A stretch of DNA of 33,365 bases from positions 22,958 through 56,322 of the forward strand of contig JAGQJA010000143.1 of NCBI GenBank assembly GCA_020430845.1, given 5' to 3'. The translations under genes were made by a program, and so were the position numbers. The number at the start of each line of letters is the position of its first letter. Position 1 is the stretch's first letter. The DNA is from Myxococcales bacterium. GTDB lineage: Bacteria > Myxococcota_A > Polyangia > Polyangiales > Polyangiaceae. The notes below the pieces were generated by a model. It did not search any database, was not told the DNA's origin, and was given only the letters and a program-made list of their open reading frames with translations. Below are positions 23,095 through 31,007 of this stretch, in pieces.

Positions 23095-25458
23095 ATGGAC
23101 ACCCTCGCGATCATCAGCAAGGCGCAGTTCGACGGGGCGCATCGAGGGGCGGCGCCGGGCAGCGTGCTCGCGATCGACCGGTACATCAGCAGAGTGCCCG
23201 CCCTGCGCTCGCTCGAGCAAGGCGGCGCGCTCTTTCTCGTCACCGTGAGACCCGGCGATGTCCTGTGGCTCGTGGGCGTGCTCGAGACTCCGGCGTTCGA
23301 CGGGGACATGTGGGCCGGGCCGCCGAACACGACCCCGGTCGCCGACATCACGCATCTTCGAGGCGAGCTGCGCTTCGACAGCGGCAAGGGGCTCGTCGCC
23401 GCGCCCGGCAAGCTGGGCATGAGCTTGCAGACGCCGCGCGTGCTCGCGGAGAGCGACGTCACGCTCCTGCGCGCCGCGATCGGCGCGACGCCGCCAGCCG
23501 CTCCGGAACGCCGACCCGCAGCGCAACCCGCGAAGAAGAAGGCGGCGCGCTCGACCGCGGCGCCCGCACGGCGCCCGCGCGCGAAAGCCGCGGCGGTCGC
23601 GGCCCCCGCCGAGGTCCGTCGCGCCCCACAGAAGGGCGCGAAGACGAACGAAGGGACCTGGAGCCCACCGACGCTCGACGGACTCGGCGCGTGGCTCGAC
23701 CCGACGCTGCCCACGAGCCCGGCCGGCGGGCCCGCAGACCTCGAGGCGCAGCTGCGGAGCTCGGTCGACGACCTCGACGCGCGGCGCGTGCTCGCAGACG
23801 CCCTCCTCGAAGCCGGAGACCCGCGCGGCATGTACATGCAGCTGGCGGTCGAGCACGATGGGACGCCGTCGTGGGACCCCGCGCGCGAACGGCCAGCGCA
23901 ACAGCTCGCGAGCTTCGAGGCGCGCTACGGGATGAAGTGGTCGGAGCCGCTGCGTGGCGTGGGGGGCCTCGGCAAGCTCGCGCGGGACGAGACCCGCGCC
24001 CAGTTCGCGTTCCGGCGTGGAGCCATCGAGCTCTTGCGCGGAGACGCCCAGCGCATCGTCGCGCAGCTCGAAGCTGCGCAGGACGTCGCGCCGATCTGCG
24101 GGCTCGAGCTGAAGGCGGTGACCCCCGCCGCGCTGGCGGCGCTCACCGCCACGCGCGCGCTCTCGCGCATCCGGCGTCTCGACCTCGACTTGTCGCCCCA
24201 CCAAGACCAGACGAAGGCGCTGGCCGCGCTCTTCGCGTCGCCTCACCTGGGCGCGCTCACGCACCTCGGCATCGACGACGTGAGCGACGTCGAAGAAGTG
24301 ATGACGACGTTGGCGACGGCGGACGCGCTCGGCAACCTCCGGTCGTTGTCGCTCCGTTTGCCTGAGCTCGACCGAGCGAGCGTCGAGGCGCTGGGCCGGG
24401 CGCCCTGGGCCGCATCGCTCGAAGAGCTCGATCTGCGAATCACTGGCGATCTCGGCGAGCTCGGCCCGCTCGGGTCGCTGCCCGCGCTCGCACGCCTGCG
24501 CGTCACCGGAGAGCGCGCACCTGAGGCGATCTCGGCCTTGGCGGGGCGCACGGCCGGCACGCTGCGCGAGCTGTCGATCGAGGGCGGACAAGCTACGCCG
24601 CGGCAGCTCGCCGACCTCGGCAGCGCCGCGTTCGCGGGCCTCCGCGTGCTCCGCCTCGAAGGGATCGGGCTCAACGCCGCCAAGCTCGCGCGAGCGCTCG
24701 GCAGCTGGGAGCTCGCCGAGCTATGGCACCTCGACCTGGGTGGCAGCGCGCTGCGTGAGGCCGGAGCCGCGGCGCTCGCCGCCTCCCCCCTCATGGCAAC
24801 GCTGGAGCGGCTCGACGTCGGAGCTGCGCGACTCGGTGACGCGGGCGCGGCAGCGCTGGCCAAGGGGGTGGCGCCGCGCCTCAGGCGCATCAGCCTCGCG
24901 CACAACGCGCTGGGCGAGGCGGGCCTCGCGGCGCTCGCCGAGGGGCCGCTGCTCGCGCACGTCGAGCACGTCGATCTGCGGAACAACAAGTGTCACAACG
25001 CAGGCGGCCTCGCGTTCGCGGCGCTGCCCACGCTGCCGCGCGTCAAGCACCTGGCGCTCCACTACAATTGGATGGGCGTCCACGGGCTCCGCGCCATCTT
25101 GCAGCGCATGGAAGACGCCGAGGAGCTGCACCTCGACGAGAACAACTACGGTGTGGAGCCCGTGCGTGCGCTGGCCGCCTCGACCACGATCCGCAACCTG
25201 CGCGTCTTGTCGACGCGCGAGGCCGACGCCAAGTGGCTCGCCGCGTTCGCGTCTTCGCCCGCAGCCTCCCGCCTCGAGCAGCTCTCCCTCAGCAGCAGCG
25301 CCCTCGACGACGCGTCGGTCGACGCTCTTCTGGCGCTCCCCGCCCTCGGCTCGATCCACCTGACCTTCTGCTTCCACCTCTCGGAGCCCGCGCGCCAGCG
25401 TTTGTCTGCGCGATTCGGCCCCATGCTCACGTTCTGGCCACCGGAGAATGGAGCCTGA
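23095..25458 (+). CDS. Leucine-rich-repeat protein with TIGR02996-like segment
   Basis: A 787-residue cytoplasmic protein with no signal. Residues 1-125 form a conserved N-terminal module ([34 protein letters not shown]) of unknown role, possibly PUA-like. A basic Ala/Pro/Lys linker (about 130-190) follows. Residues about 218-255 ([21 protein letters not shown]) match the TIGR02996 repeat-companion domain of myxobacteria. The rest is about 15 degenerate leucine-rich repeats ([43 protein letters not shown]). This layout suggests protein binding. The gene reads straight into acr3 with a possible 11-bp overlap. Confidence 0.8.
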   Translation: MDTLAIISKAQFDGAHRGAAPGSVLAIDRYISRVPALRSLEQGGALFLVTVRPGDVLWLVGVLETPAFDGDMWAGPPNTTPVADITHLRGELRFDSGKGLVAAPGKLGMSLQTPRVLAESDVTLLRAAIGATPPAAPERRPAAQPAKKKAARSTAAPARRPRAKAAAVAAPAEVRRAPQKGAKTNEGTWSPPTLDGLGAWLDPTLPTSPAGGPADLEAQLRSSVDDLDARRVLADALLEAGDPRGMYMQLAVEHDGTPSWDPARERPAQQLASFEARYGMKWSEPLRGVGGLGKLARDETRAQFAFRRGAIELLRGDAQRIVAQLEAAQDVAPICGLELKAVTPAALAALTATRALSRIRRLDLDLSPHQDQTKALAALFASPHLGALTHLGIDDVSDVEEVMTTLATADALGNLRSLSLRLPELDRASVEALGRAPWAASLEELDLRITGDLGELGPLGSLPALARLRVTGERAPEAISALAGRTAGTLRELSIEGGQATPRQLADLGSAAFAGLRVLRLEGIGLNAAKLARALGSWELAELWHLDLGGSALREAGAAALAASPLMATLERLDVGAARLGDAGAAALAKGVAPRLRRISLAHNALGEAGLAALAEGPLLAHVEHVDLRNNKCHNAGGLAFAALPTLPRVKHLALHYNWMGVHGLRAILQRMEDAEELHLDENNYGVEPVRALAASTTIRNLRVLSTREADAKWLAAFASSPAASRLEQLSLSSSALDDASVDALLALPALGSIHLTFCFHLSEPARQRLSARFGPMLTFWPPENGA

Positions 25459-26569
25459 CATCCGCATGACACACGCCACGGCTGGCCTCATGGGCAAGCT
25501 CTCGTTCCTCGATCGGTACCTGACGCTGTGGATTTTCCTCGCGATGGGTCTGGGCGTCGCCTTGGGCGCGCTCGCGCCCGGCTTCAACACGGCCCTGAGC
25601 AAGTTGAGCGTCGGGACGACGTCGATCCCGATCGCCATCGGGCTCGTCACGATGATGTACCCGCCGCTGGCCAAGGTCCGCTACGAGGAGCTGGGCAAGG
25701 TCTTCCGTGACAAGCGCGTGCTCGCGTTGTCGCTCGTGCAGAACTGGATCGTCGGACCGCTGCTCATGTTCGGGCTCGCCGTCCTCTTCTTGCGCGACAA
25801 GCCCGAGTACATGCTCGGCCTCGTCCTCATCGGCCTCGCGCGCTGCATCGCGATGGTGATCGTGTGGAACGACTTGGCCAAGGGCGACACGGAGTACTGC
25901 GCCGGGCTTGTCGCGTTCAACTCCATCTTCCAGGTGCTCTTCTTCTCCGTCTACGCGTACTTCTTCGCCACGCTCCTGCCCACGTGGCTCGGGCTCGCGG
26001 GCGCGGCCGTCCACGTCTCGATCGGGGACATCGCGCAGAGCGTCGCGATCTATCTCGGCGTCCCGTTCGCGGCGGGCTTCTTGACACGCCGCGTGCTCGT
26101 GCGCGCGAAGGGGCGCGCCTGGTACGAGAAGAGCTTCGTCCCTCGGGTCGGGCCGATCACCCTCGTCTCACTCCTCTTCACCATCGTCGTGATGTTCTCG
26201 CTCAAGGGCGAGACCATCGTGCAGCTCCCGCTCGACGTGCTGCGCATCGCCGCGCCGCTGCTCGTCTACTTCGTCGTGATGTTCGCCGTCTCGTTCTTCA
26301 TGAGCAAACGCGTCGGCGCCGACTACAAACGTTCGGCCACGCTGTCGTTCACGGCGGCGTCGAACAACTTCGAGCTCGCCATCGCCGTCGCGATCGCGAG
26401 CTTCGGCATCCACAGCGGCGCGGCGTTCGCGGCCGTCGTCGGCCCGCTCGTCGAGGTCCCGGTGCTCATCGGACTGGTGAACGTCGCCTTGTGGGCTCAG
26501 CGACGCTTCTTTCCCGACACGCCTCTCGACGTCGCCCCCGCAGCCTGCGCCACCGAGGCGGAGGGCTGA
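25448..26569 (+). CDS. acr3: Arsenite efflux transporter, Acr3 family
   Basis: A 373-residue membrane protein with ten predicted helices that exports arsenite (As(OH)3) using the proton motive force. It shows the conserved Cys133 in [10 protein letters not shown] and the late [11 protein letters not shown] block with the essential Glu. The ATG at 25448 overlaps the end of the LRR gene; the ATG at 25466 gives a slightly shorter N-terminus with no overlap and cannot be excluded. arsC follows 5 bp after its stop, so the two are one operon. No ArsR repressor gene is visible nearby. Confidence 0.93.
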   Translation: MEPDIRMTHATAGLMGKLSFLDRYLTLWIFLAMGLGVALGALAPGFNTALSKLSVGTTSIPIAIGLVTMMYPPLAKVRYEELGKVFRDKRVLALSLVQNWIVGPLLMFGLAVLFLRDKPEYMLGLVLIGLARCIAMVIVWNDLAKGDTEYCAGLVAFNSIFQVLFFSVYAYFFATLLPTWLGLAGAAVHVSIGDIAQSVAIYLGVPFAAGFLTRRVLVRAKGRAWYEKSFVPRVGPITLVSLLFTIVVMFSLKGETIVQLPLDVLRIAAPLLVYFVVMFAVSFFMSKRVGADYKRSATLSFTAASNNFELAIAVAIASFGIHSGAAFAAVVGPLVEVPVLIGLVNVALWAQRRFFPDTPLDVAPAACATEAEG

Positions 26570-26574
26570 GCACG

Positions 26575-27012
26575 ATGCGCACCGACGAGACCATCCTCTT
26601 CCTCTGCGTCGCCAACTCTGCCCGCAGTCAGATGGCCGAGGGGTTGGCGCGCAAGCTCTTCGGCGCGCGCGTGCCCGTGATGAGCGCCGGGAGCGAGCCT
26701 TCGCACGTGAGCCCCTACGCGGTCGAGGTGATGGCCGAGGTGGGCGTCGACCTCTCGACGCACCGCTCCAAGTCGGTCGAGGGCATCGACCCGAGCCAGG
26801 TGGGCACCGTCATCACGCTCTGCGCCGAAGAGGTCTGCCCGGTCTTCCTCGGCGCAGCGCGCAGACTGCACTGGCCGCTCCCCGATCCCGCGAGCAAGGA
26901 CCCGACGCTAGCGCGCGACGAGATGCTCGCGCGCTTCAGGGCGGCGCGAGACGAGATCCAGCGCCGCCTCGAGGCGTTCGCCGCGCAGATGGGCTCGACC
27001 GAGGCCGGCTGA
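26575..27012 (+). CDS. arsC: Arsenate reductase (low-molecular-weight phosphatase family)
   Basis: A 145-residue cytoplasmic enzyme reducing arsenate to arsenite for export by Acr3. The phosphatase-like loop C11-V-A-N-S-A-R17 is intact, with the general acid Asp104 in PLPDP. A second pair of Cys, C83 and C88 in [10 protein letters not shown], is as expected for the relay Cys of this fold; whether thioredoxin or another reductant acts is not readable. Its start is 5 bp after the acr3 stop. It is convergent with the CLC-F gene and shares a hairpin with it. Confidence 0.92.
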   Translation: MRTDETILFLCVANSARSQMAEGLARKLFGARVPVMSAGSEPSHVSPYAVEVMAEVGVDLSTHRSKSVEGIDPSQVGTVITLCAEEVCPVFLGAARRLHWPLPDPASKDPTLARDEMLARFRAARDEIQRRLEAFAAQMGSTEAG

Positions 27013-27042
27013 CGCGGGAGACGCGGACGGGTCACCGCGTCA
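27010..27042. terminator. Inverted repeat between arsC and the CLC-F gene
   Basis: TGACGCGG (27010-27017, starting with the arsC stop) pairs with CCGCGTCA (27035-27042) over a 17-nt loop, a perfect 8-bp stem. The right arm lies in the last codons of the CLC-F gene. No T-run is present; function is inferred from its place between convergent genes. Confidence 0.45.
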
Positions 27043-28339
27043 TGGGCTCTTCGTCGTCCGCGGGAGGCGGCGTGCGGCGCGGCGACGTCGACAGGGGCAA
27101 CACGTCGCGCAGCGCGATCGGCCCCGCGAGCGGCCCGCCGTCCTTACCGTGGAGCAGGCGCTGCGCCGAGTAGATGCTCCGGTGTCCCGTCATCAAGTAG
27201 GCGAGCACGCACACGATCACGACGTGCGGGAGCACCTCCGCGCCGAGCAGCTCGACCGCCATGATCGACAGCGCGAGCGGCGTGTTGGACGAAGCGGCGA
27301 AGACGGCGGCGAGCCCGACGCCCGCGCCGAGCTCGATCGGCAGGCCCAAGACGCGCGCGAGCACGTTGCCGAGGGCCGCCCCGACGAAGAAGAGCGGCGT
27401 GACCTCGCCGCCGAGAAAGCCTGCCGCCAGCGTGACCGCCGTGAAGAGCAGCTTTGCCGCGAACGCGTAGCTGGGGAGCGCCGGATCGCCGAAGGCGCGC
27501 ACGATCGTGGGCACGCCGAGCCCCAGGTAGTCGCTCGTGCCCATGACCTTCCACGCGACGACGACCGTCGCGCCACCGATGAACATGCGCAGCGGCAGCC
27601 GCGAGACGCGCTTCTCTCCCTGCTTCTTGAGGAAATGCGTCAGCTCGATGAACGCCGTCGTCGCGAGCGCGATCGCCGCGGCGAAGACGACCCACTTGGC
27701 GAGGAGGAGCGGCGTGAGCGGCACGTGCGGGGACGCGGGGTAGTGCGTGTGACCGATGCCGAGCGCGCGCGTCGTCATGTCCCCGACGATCGACGCGACC
27801 AGCGCGGGGACGAGCGCGCGGTACTCGATGCGGCCCAGCACGATGAACTCGAGACCGAACACGGCGCCCGCGATCGGCGTGCCGAACACGGAGCCGAAGC
27901 CGCCGGCGACCCCCGCCGCGAGCAGCTGGCGCCGCATGGGACCCGCGAGCTGCAGGCGGTGCGAGACCCAGTCGGTGAGGCTGGCGCCCATCTGCACCGC
28001 TGTGCCCTCGCGACCGGCGCTGCCGCCGAAGAGGTGTGTGAGCACCGTGCCTGCGAGCACCATCGGCGCCATCCGGAGCGGGATCTCGGGCCCCTCGTCG
28101 TGGATCGTGTCGATGACGAGGTTGTTGCCGCCCTTGATGGACTGCCCGAAGCGCTCGTAGATGGCGCCGATCACGAGCCCCGCCACGGGCAGCGTGTAGA
28201 CGATGACCTCGTGGCTGCCGCGGAACGAGGTCGCGAGCTCGAGCAGCCACAAGAAGAGCGCCGAGCCCGCACCGCAGAGGACGCCGACGAGCGCGCCGAG
28301 CGCCACCCACTGCGCGAGCGCGCGTGTGCGTTGCCTCAT
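27032..28339 (-). CDS. CLC-F type fluoride/proton antiporter
   Basis: A 435-residue CLC-family membrane protein. The gating glutamate E111 lies in SAGREGTAVQMG, the form of the GREGT...QMG motif seen in CLC-F proteins. The Cl-coordinating GSGIP loop of chloride CLCs is replaced by KGGNNLV (residues 69-75), the known CLC-F feature. The C-terminus is a soluble Pro-rich tail. CLC-F proteins expel fluoride in exchange for protons. The strongest support is upstream: a fluoride-riboswitch-like aptamer lies in the 5' leader. Automatic pipelines may label it a chloride channel. The ATG at 28339 sits 2 nt after a UUCG hairpin. Confidence 0.85.
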   Translation of the reverse strand: MRQRTRALAQWVALGALVGVLCGAGSALFLWLLELATSFRGSHEVIVYTLPVAGLVIGAIYERFGQSIKGGNNLVIDTIHDEGPEIPLRMAPMVLAGTVLTHLFGGSAGREGTAVQMGASLTDWVSHRLQLAGPMRRQLLAAGVAGGFGSVFGTPIAGAVFGLEFIVLGRIEYRALVPALVASIVGDMTTRALGIGHTHYPASPHVPLTPLLLAKWVVFAAAIALATTAFIELTHFLKKQGEKRVSRLPLRMFIGGATVVVAWKVMGTSDYLGLGVPTIVRAFGDPALPSYAFAAKLLFTAVTLAAGFLGGEVTPLFFVGAALGNVLARVLGLPIELGAGVGLAAVFAASSNTPLALSIMAVELLGAEVLPHVVIVCVLAYLMTGHRSIYSAQRLLHGKDGGPLAGPIALRDVLPLSTSPRRTPPPADDEEPMTR

Positions 28340-28341
28340 GG

Positions 28342-28372
28342 CCGCCCGAAGGCGGTTGCCGCGTGGACCGCC
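28342..28372 (-). promoter_or_regulatory. Two mutually exclusive hairpins before the CLC-F start (possible expression platform)
   Basis: On the minus strand CCGCC-TTCG-GGCGG (28355 to 28342) forms a very stable UUCG hairpin ending 2 nt before the ATG. Its left arm is shared with a second possible stem, GGCGGT (28372-28367) with ACCGCC (28356-28351). Only one can form at a time, as in translation-controlling riboswitches. No purine-rich ribosome site is obvious here. Confidence 0.4.
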
Positions 28373-28467
28373 CGCCGCGTGTCGCGCTCTCTTCGATGTC
28401 TCACGAGTCCCTCCGCTCTCTCTGGGGCCGGGGCTCGAGTGAATCCCACGGCGCCGTCATGGCTGTG

Positions 28468-28535
28468 CCGTAGGAGTCATTGGCCGTGCTCTCTCTCGGT
28501 GAGCGCGGCGGGTGTCGGCGGACTCCACCGCCATC
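28468..28535 (-). ncRNA. Fluoride riboswitch aptamer (crcB motif)
   Basis: On the minus strand, GGCGGTGGAGTCCGCC (28532-28517) is stem P1 with its loop. Stem GCC...GGC encloses a second hairpin GCTC...GAGC (28504-28488). Then comes AATGACTCCTAC (28481-28470). Loop GGAGT pairs with ACTCC to make the pseudoknot, as in known fluoride aptamers. Compared with the well-studied aptamer (recalled from memory), the loop A6 is G and the partner U38 is C, which would replace the reversed A-U tertiary pair by G-C. The leader then runs about 130 nt to the CLC-F start. Confidence 0.78.
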
Positions 28536-28542
28536 GCGTTCT

Positions 28543-28571
28543 AGCGTGCCTGCCCGACCGCCGACTGTCAA
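28543..28571 (-). promoter_or_regulatory. Housekeeping-type promoter for the riboswitch and CLC-F gene
   Basis: A perfect -35 box TTGACA (28571-28566) is followed after 17 bp by CACGCT (28548-28543), a weak -10. The predicted start near 28536 is at the 5' edge of the riboswitch aptamer, which supports the pairing of promoter and aptamer. Confidence 0.45.
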
Positions 28572-28631
28572 CGGCGCGTCCCGCGGGCGTCGGGCTCGCG
28601 ACTGGTGCTCGGTGCGCGGAGCAAGACGCGT

Positions 28632-28664
28632 GTGCGCGCACGCGACCGGCACGTGCGCGCACGC
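28632..28664 (+). promoter_or_regulatory. Two identical dyads 21 bp apart, candidate enhancer-binding sites
   Basis: GTGCGCGCACGC occurs at 28632-28643 and 28653-28664; each contains the perfect 10-bp palindrome GTGCGCGCAC. The 21-bp period equals two helical turns. They lie about 109 and 130 bp upstream of the predicted start of the sigma-54 promoter at 28741, where enhancer-binding proteins usually bind. The remainder of the 28340-28813 gap shows only an AT-rich stretch at 28688-28717. Confidence 0.55.
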
Positions 28665-28740
28665 CCGGAGGGCGCATGCCGCGAGCCGTAAAATACTGCA
28701 ATTTCATGATCTTACGTGACCGCCCGCCGTCCGAGAGGGC

Positions 28741-28756
28741 TGGCAAGCACCTTGCT
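28741..28756 (+). promoter_or_regulatory. Sigma-54 (RpoN) promoter of the PEGA-like lipoprotein gene
   Basis: TGGCAAGCACCTTGCT matches the consensus TGGCACGNNNNTTGCW at all but one base. GG (28742-28743) and GC (28754-28755) are 10 bp apart. The predicted start near 28767 leaves a leader of about 47 nt, with GGAG 10 bases before the ATG at 28814. Confidence 0.7.
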
Positions 28757-28813
28757 CTACGGACCTCCCGATGGGCGGCGCGGGTCGCCCCGCAACCTTG
28801 GAGCAAGACGACG

Positions 28814-29452
28814 ATGATCAAGCGGACGGCGAGTGTGCTCGGCATTTCCCTCTCTCTCATGGCGTGCGCCGTGGCGCCCGCGCCTGCGGCCGAGCTGGAC
28901 GACGGACCGAGCGGCGCGGCCCGCCCGTCCGCGCTCGTCGACGCGCTGGGCGGCACGGACGACGCGACGGCGCCGACGGAGGGGGCCGACGCGATCGACG
29001 TCGGCAGCTCCTTCCGCATGCAGTTTCCGTCCGGACGCGTGTACGCGTACGCGAGCACGGGTGACACGTGCGCGTGGACGGTGAACGGCACCGCGAAGGG
29101 GACGTCGACGGTGCTCGACATGGCGCTCCTCGTCGGGACCTACGAGGTCGCGTGCAGGCGCGCCGACGGGGTGAGCGCGAGCAAGAGCGTCAGCATCACC
29201 GCGAGCACGACGACGACGGCGGTGATGACGTTCCCGCTGCCCGACGGCACGCTCCTGATGGCGGCCTCGGGCGGCACGTGCTGGTTCTACGTGAACGGCG
29301 CGCCGAAGGGCGGCGCGACGAGCTCGCTCCAGCTGTCGCTCAAGCCCGGCGCCTATACCGCGAGCTGCAAGCCGACGAGCGGCGCCGCGACGGTGTCGAA
29401 GTCCGTCCTCGTCCACTCGGGGGCCACGTCGATGGCGATGTTCAAGCTGTGA
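28814..29452 (+). CDS. Predicted lipoprotein with two PEGA-like repeats
   Basis: A 212-residue envelope protein. The signal and lipobox are SLSLMAC (Cys18). After an Ala/Asp-rich stretch two similar modules occur: GDTCAWTVNGTAKGTSTVL with VGTYEVACRRADG, and GGTCWFYVNGAPKGGATSS with PGAYTASCKPTSG. Each has two Cys and the VNG..KG and (V/P)G.Y pattern of PEGA domains, small beta folds common in myxobacterial surface proteins. The gene has its own sigma-54 promoter and a ribosome site GGAG. Function is not known; regulation by an enhancer-binding protein suggests a signal-dependent envelope role. Confidence 0.75.
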   Translation: MIKRTASVLGISLSLMACAVAPAPAAELDDGPSGAARPSALVDALGGTDDATAPTEGADAIDVGSSFRMQFPSGRVYAYASTGDTCAWTVNGTAKGTSTVLDMALLVGTYEVACRRADGVSASKSVSITASTTTTAVMTFPLPDGTLLMAASGGTCWFYVNGAPKGGATSSLQLSLKPGAYTASCKPTSGAATVSKSVLVHSGATSMAMFKL

Positions 29453-29465
29453 TCTCGCGCGGCGC

Positions 29466-29471
29466 TATACT
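29466..29471 (+). promoter_or_regulatory. -10 box TATACT six bases before the ATG at 29478
   Basis: TATACT is close to the ideal -10 and is followed by exactly six bases and ATG. A weak -35 (TTCAAG, 29441-29446) lies 19 bp upstream. Leaderless transcription is inferred. Confidence 0.5.
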
Positions 29472-29477
29472 GCGCCC

Positions 29478-31007
29478 ATGAGAGCTGCTGTCTTCGTCGT
29501 CGCCACCGGCGCGGCGGCCATCGCCGCGTTCGCCGCGTGCTCTTCGGACGACGACGCCGGCGCGCGCCCTGGGGACGACGCCGGCACACCGCCGACGCCC
29601 GACGCGCAGCCGCCGACCGACGCAGGGCCGCCGGACGCGTCGAGCGCGCCGCCGGTGTTCTTCAAGAGCGGGTCGCGGCTTGCGATCGAGGCCGTGCGCG
29701 CGGCGGACGGACAGAAGTTCTTCCGGCGCTTCTTCGACAAGCAGCTCGGAACGCCGTGCGATCTGTTCCGGACGTCGACGACCACGGCGCTCTGCGTCCC
29801 GCCCTCGGCGTCGCTCGTCTACGCCGACGCAACGTGCGCGACGCGCGCCGCGATCGCCCCCTCGGCGTGCTCGAAGGGCGTGAAGTACGTCGCCGAGTAC
29901 GCGTACGAGTGCGGCGCCATCAAGTCCGTCGTCGTGTCTCCGCTCGGAGCCGCCCTCCCCGGCACCACGTACTACGACAAGTCGCCGACCTGCACGCCGA
30001 ACGCCGCTTCGCCGGGAGAGATCCTCTCCGTGGGCGCGCCGCTCGCCGCAAACGCGCTCGTGTCCTTCACGCTCCAGACCGAGCCTGGGTCGGCTGAGCT
30101 CGGGAGGCAACGGTGGGTCGGGAGCGACGGCACGGAGCAAGTCGACGAGGGCGAGCTCTTCGACGTGAAGAAGAACCAACCGTGTCAGGGCGCCAGCGTG
30201 GGTCTCGCCTCGATCGGAGGCGCCGCGACGCGGTGTATTCCTCGACGGATCGCGGTGCATCGCGGCGGGGGCGACGGGCCGTTCACCGACGCGACGTGCA
30301 CGACGCCCGCGGCGGACTACGGGCTCTCGAGCGCCTGCCCGACGCCGCAGGTCGCGCTCGAGCGCGCGCTTCGTCCGGACTCGGGCACCTGCACCAACAA
30401 CTTCTACTTTGCGCTGCACGACGTGGGCGCCCAGGTGACCACGCGCTACCTCTCGCAGGGCGCCAACTGCAACCCCGACACTTCGACCTCGCGGTCGGCG
30501 TGGGTGCTCGGCGCTGCGCTCCCAGAGGCGACGTTCCCCGCCGTCGCGATCACCGACTTCGGCGTGGGGCGCGTGCGCGCGCGCGGCCTCGCGTCGAACG
30601 GCACGCGCCTCTCCAACGGGACGCTCTTCGACACCGTGGCGGGGGCGGCGTGCTCCGAGCAGAAGGTCGGCAACGCCTACTATTGCGTCGCGGGCACGGT
30701 GTCGGCCGACACCGATCTCTTCTCGGACGCGGCGTGCACGATGCCCATCGTGCTCGGCCCGACGTCGTGTACGGCGTACCAGCCGCCCCAGCCGTACGCC
30801 GCGGTGCGGACGGCGCTCGACGCGAACGGCTGTGACAGCGTGATCACAGAGATGCACCCGCTCACGCCGGTCCTCGGGCTCGCGCAGATCTACCGCAAGA
30901 ACGGCGCGCTCTGCGAGGTAGAGGCGTTCTCGGGCAAGGCACTCGCGGTCGGCCCCGTGGTCGATGCGTCGACGCTCTTCGAGACGGTCACGCTCGTCAC
31001 CGAGTAG
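29478..31007 (+). CDS. Predicted lipoprotein with three cysteine-rich modules
   Basis: A 509-residue protein with lipobox AFAAC (Cys21) and an Asp/Pro-rich linker (22-58). The rest reads as three modules of roughly 150 residues. Each has a FFD/LFD turn then a Cys (TPCDLF, NQPCQG, AACSEQ), a middle Cys (ALCVPP, TRCIPR, YYCVAG), the block (Y/F)xDAxC (YADATC, FTDATC, FSDAAC) and a later segment with a further Cys (KSPTCTP, GANCNPD, GALCEVE). The family is not recognised. It starts with a leaderless-type box and overlaps the last 11 bp of the convergent membrane-protein gene. Confidence 0.7.
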   Translation: MRAAVFVVATGAAAIAAFAACSSDDDAGARPGDDAGTPPTPDAQPPTDAGPPDASSAPPVFFKSGSRLAIEAVRAADGQKFFRRFFDKQLGTPCDLFRTSTTTALCVPPSASLVYADATCATRAAIAPSACSKGVKYVAEYAYECGAIKSVVVSPLGAALPGTTYYDKSPTCTPNAASPGEILSVGAPLAANALVSFTLQTEPGSAELGRQRWVGSDGTEQVDEGELFDVKKNQPCQGASVGLASIGGAATRCIPRRIAVHRGGGDGPFTDATCTTPAADYGLSSACPTPQVALERALRPDSGTCTNNFYFALHDVGAQVTTRYLSQGANCNPDTSTSRSAWVLGAALPEATFPAVAITDFGVGRVRARGLASNGTRLSNGTLFDTVAGAACSEQKVGNAYYCVAGTVSADTDLFSDAACTMPIVLGPTSCTAYQPPQPYAAVRTALDANGCDSVITEMHPLTPVLGLAQIYRKNGALCEVEAFSGKALAVGPVVDASTLFETVTLVTE

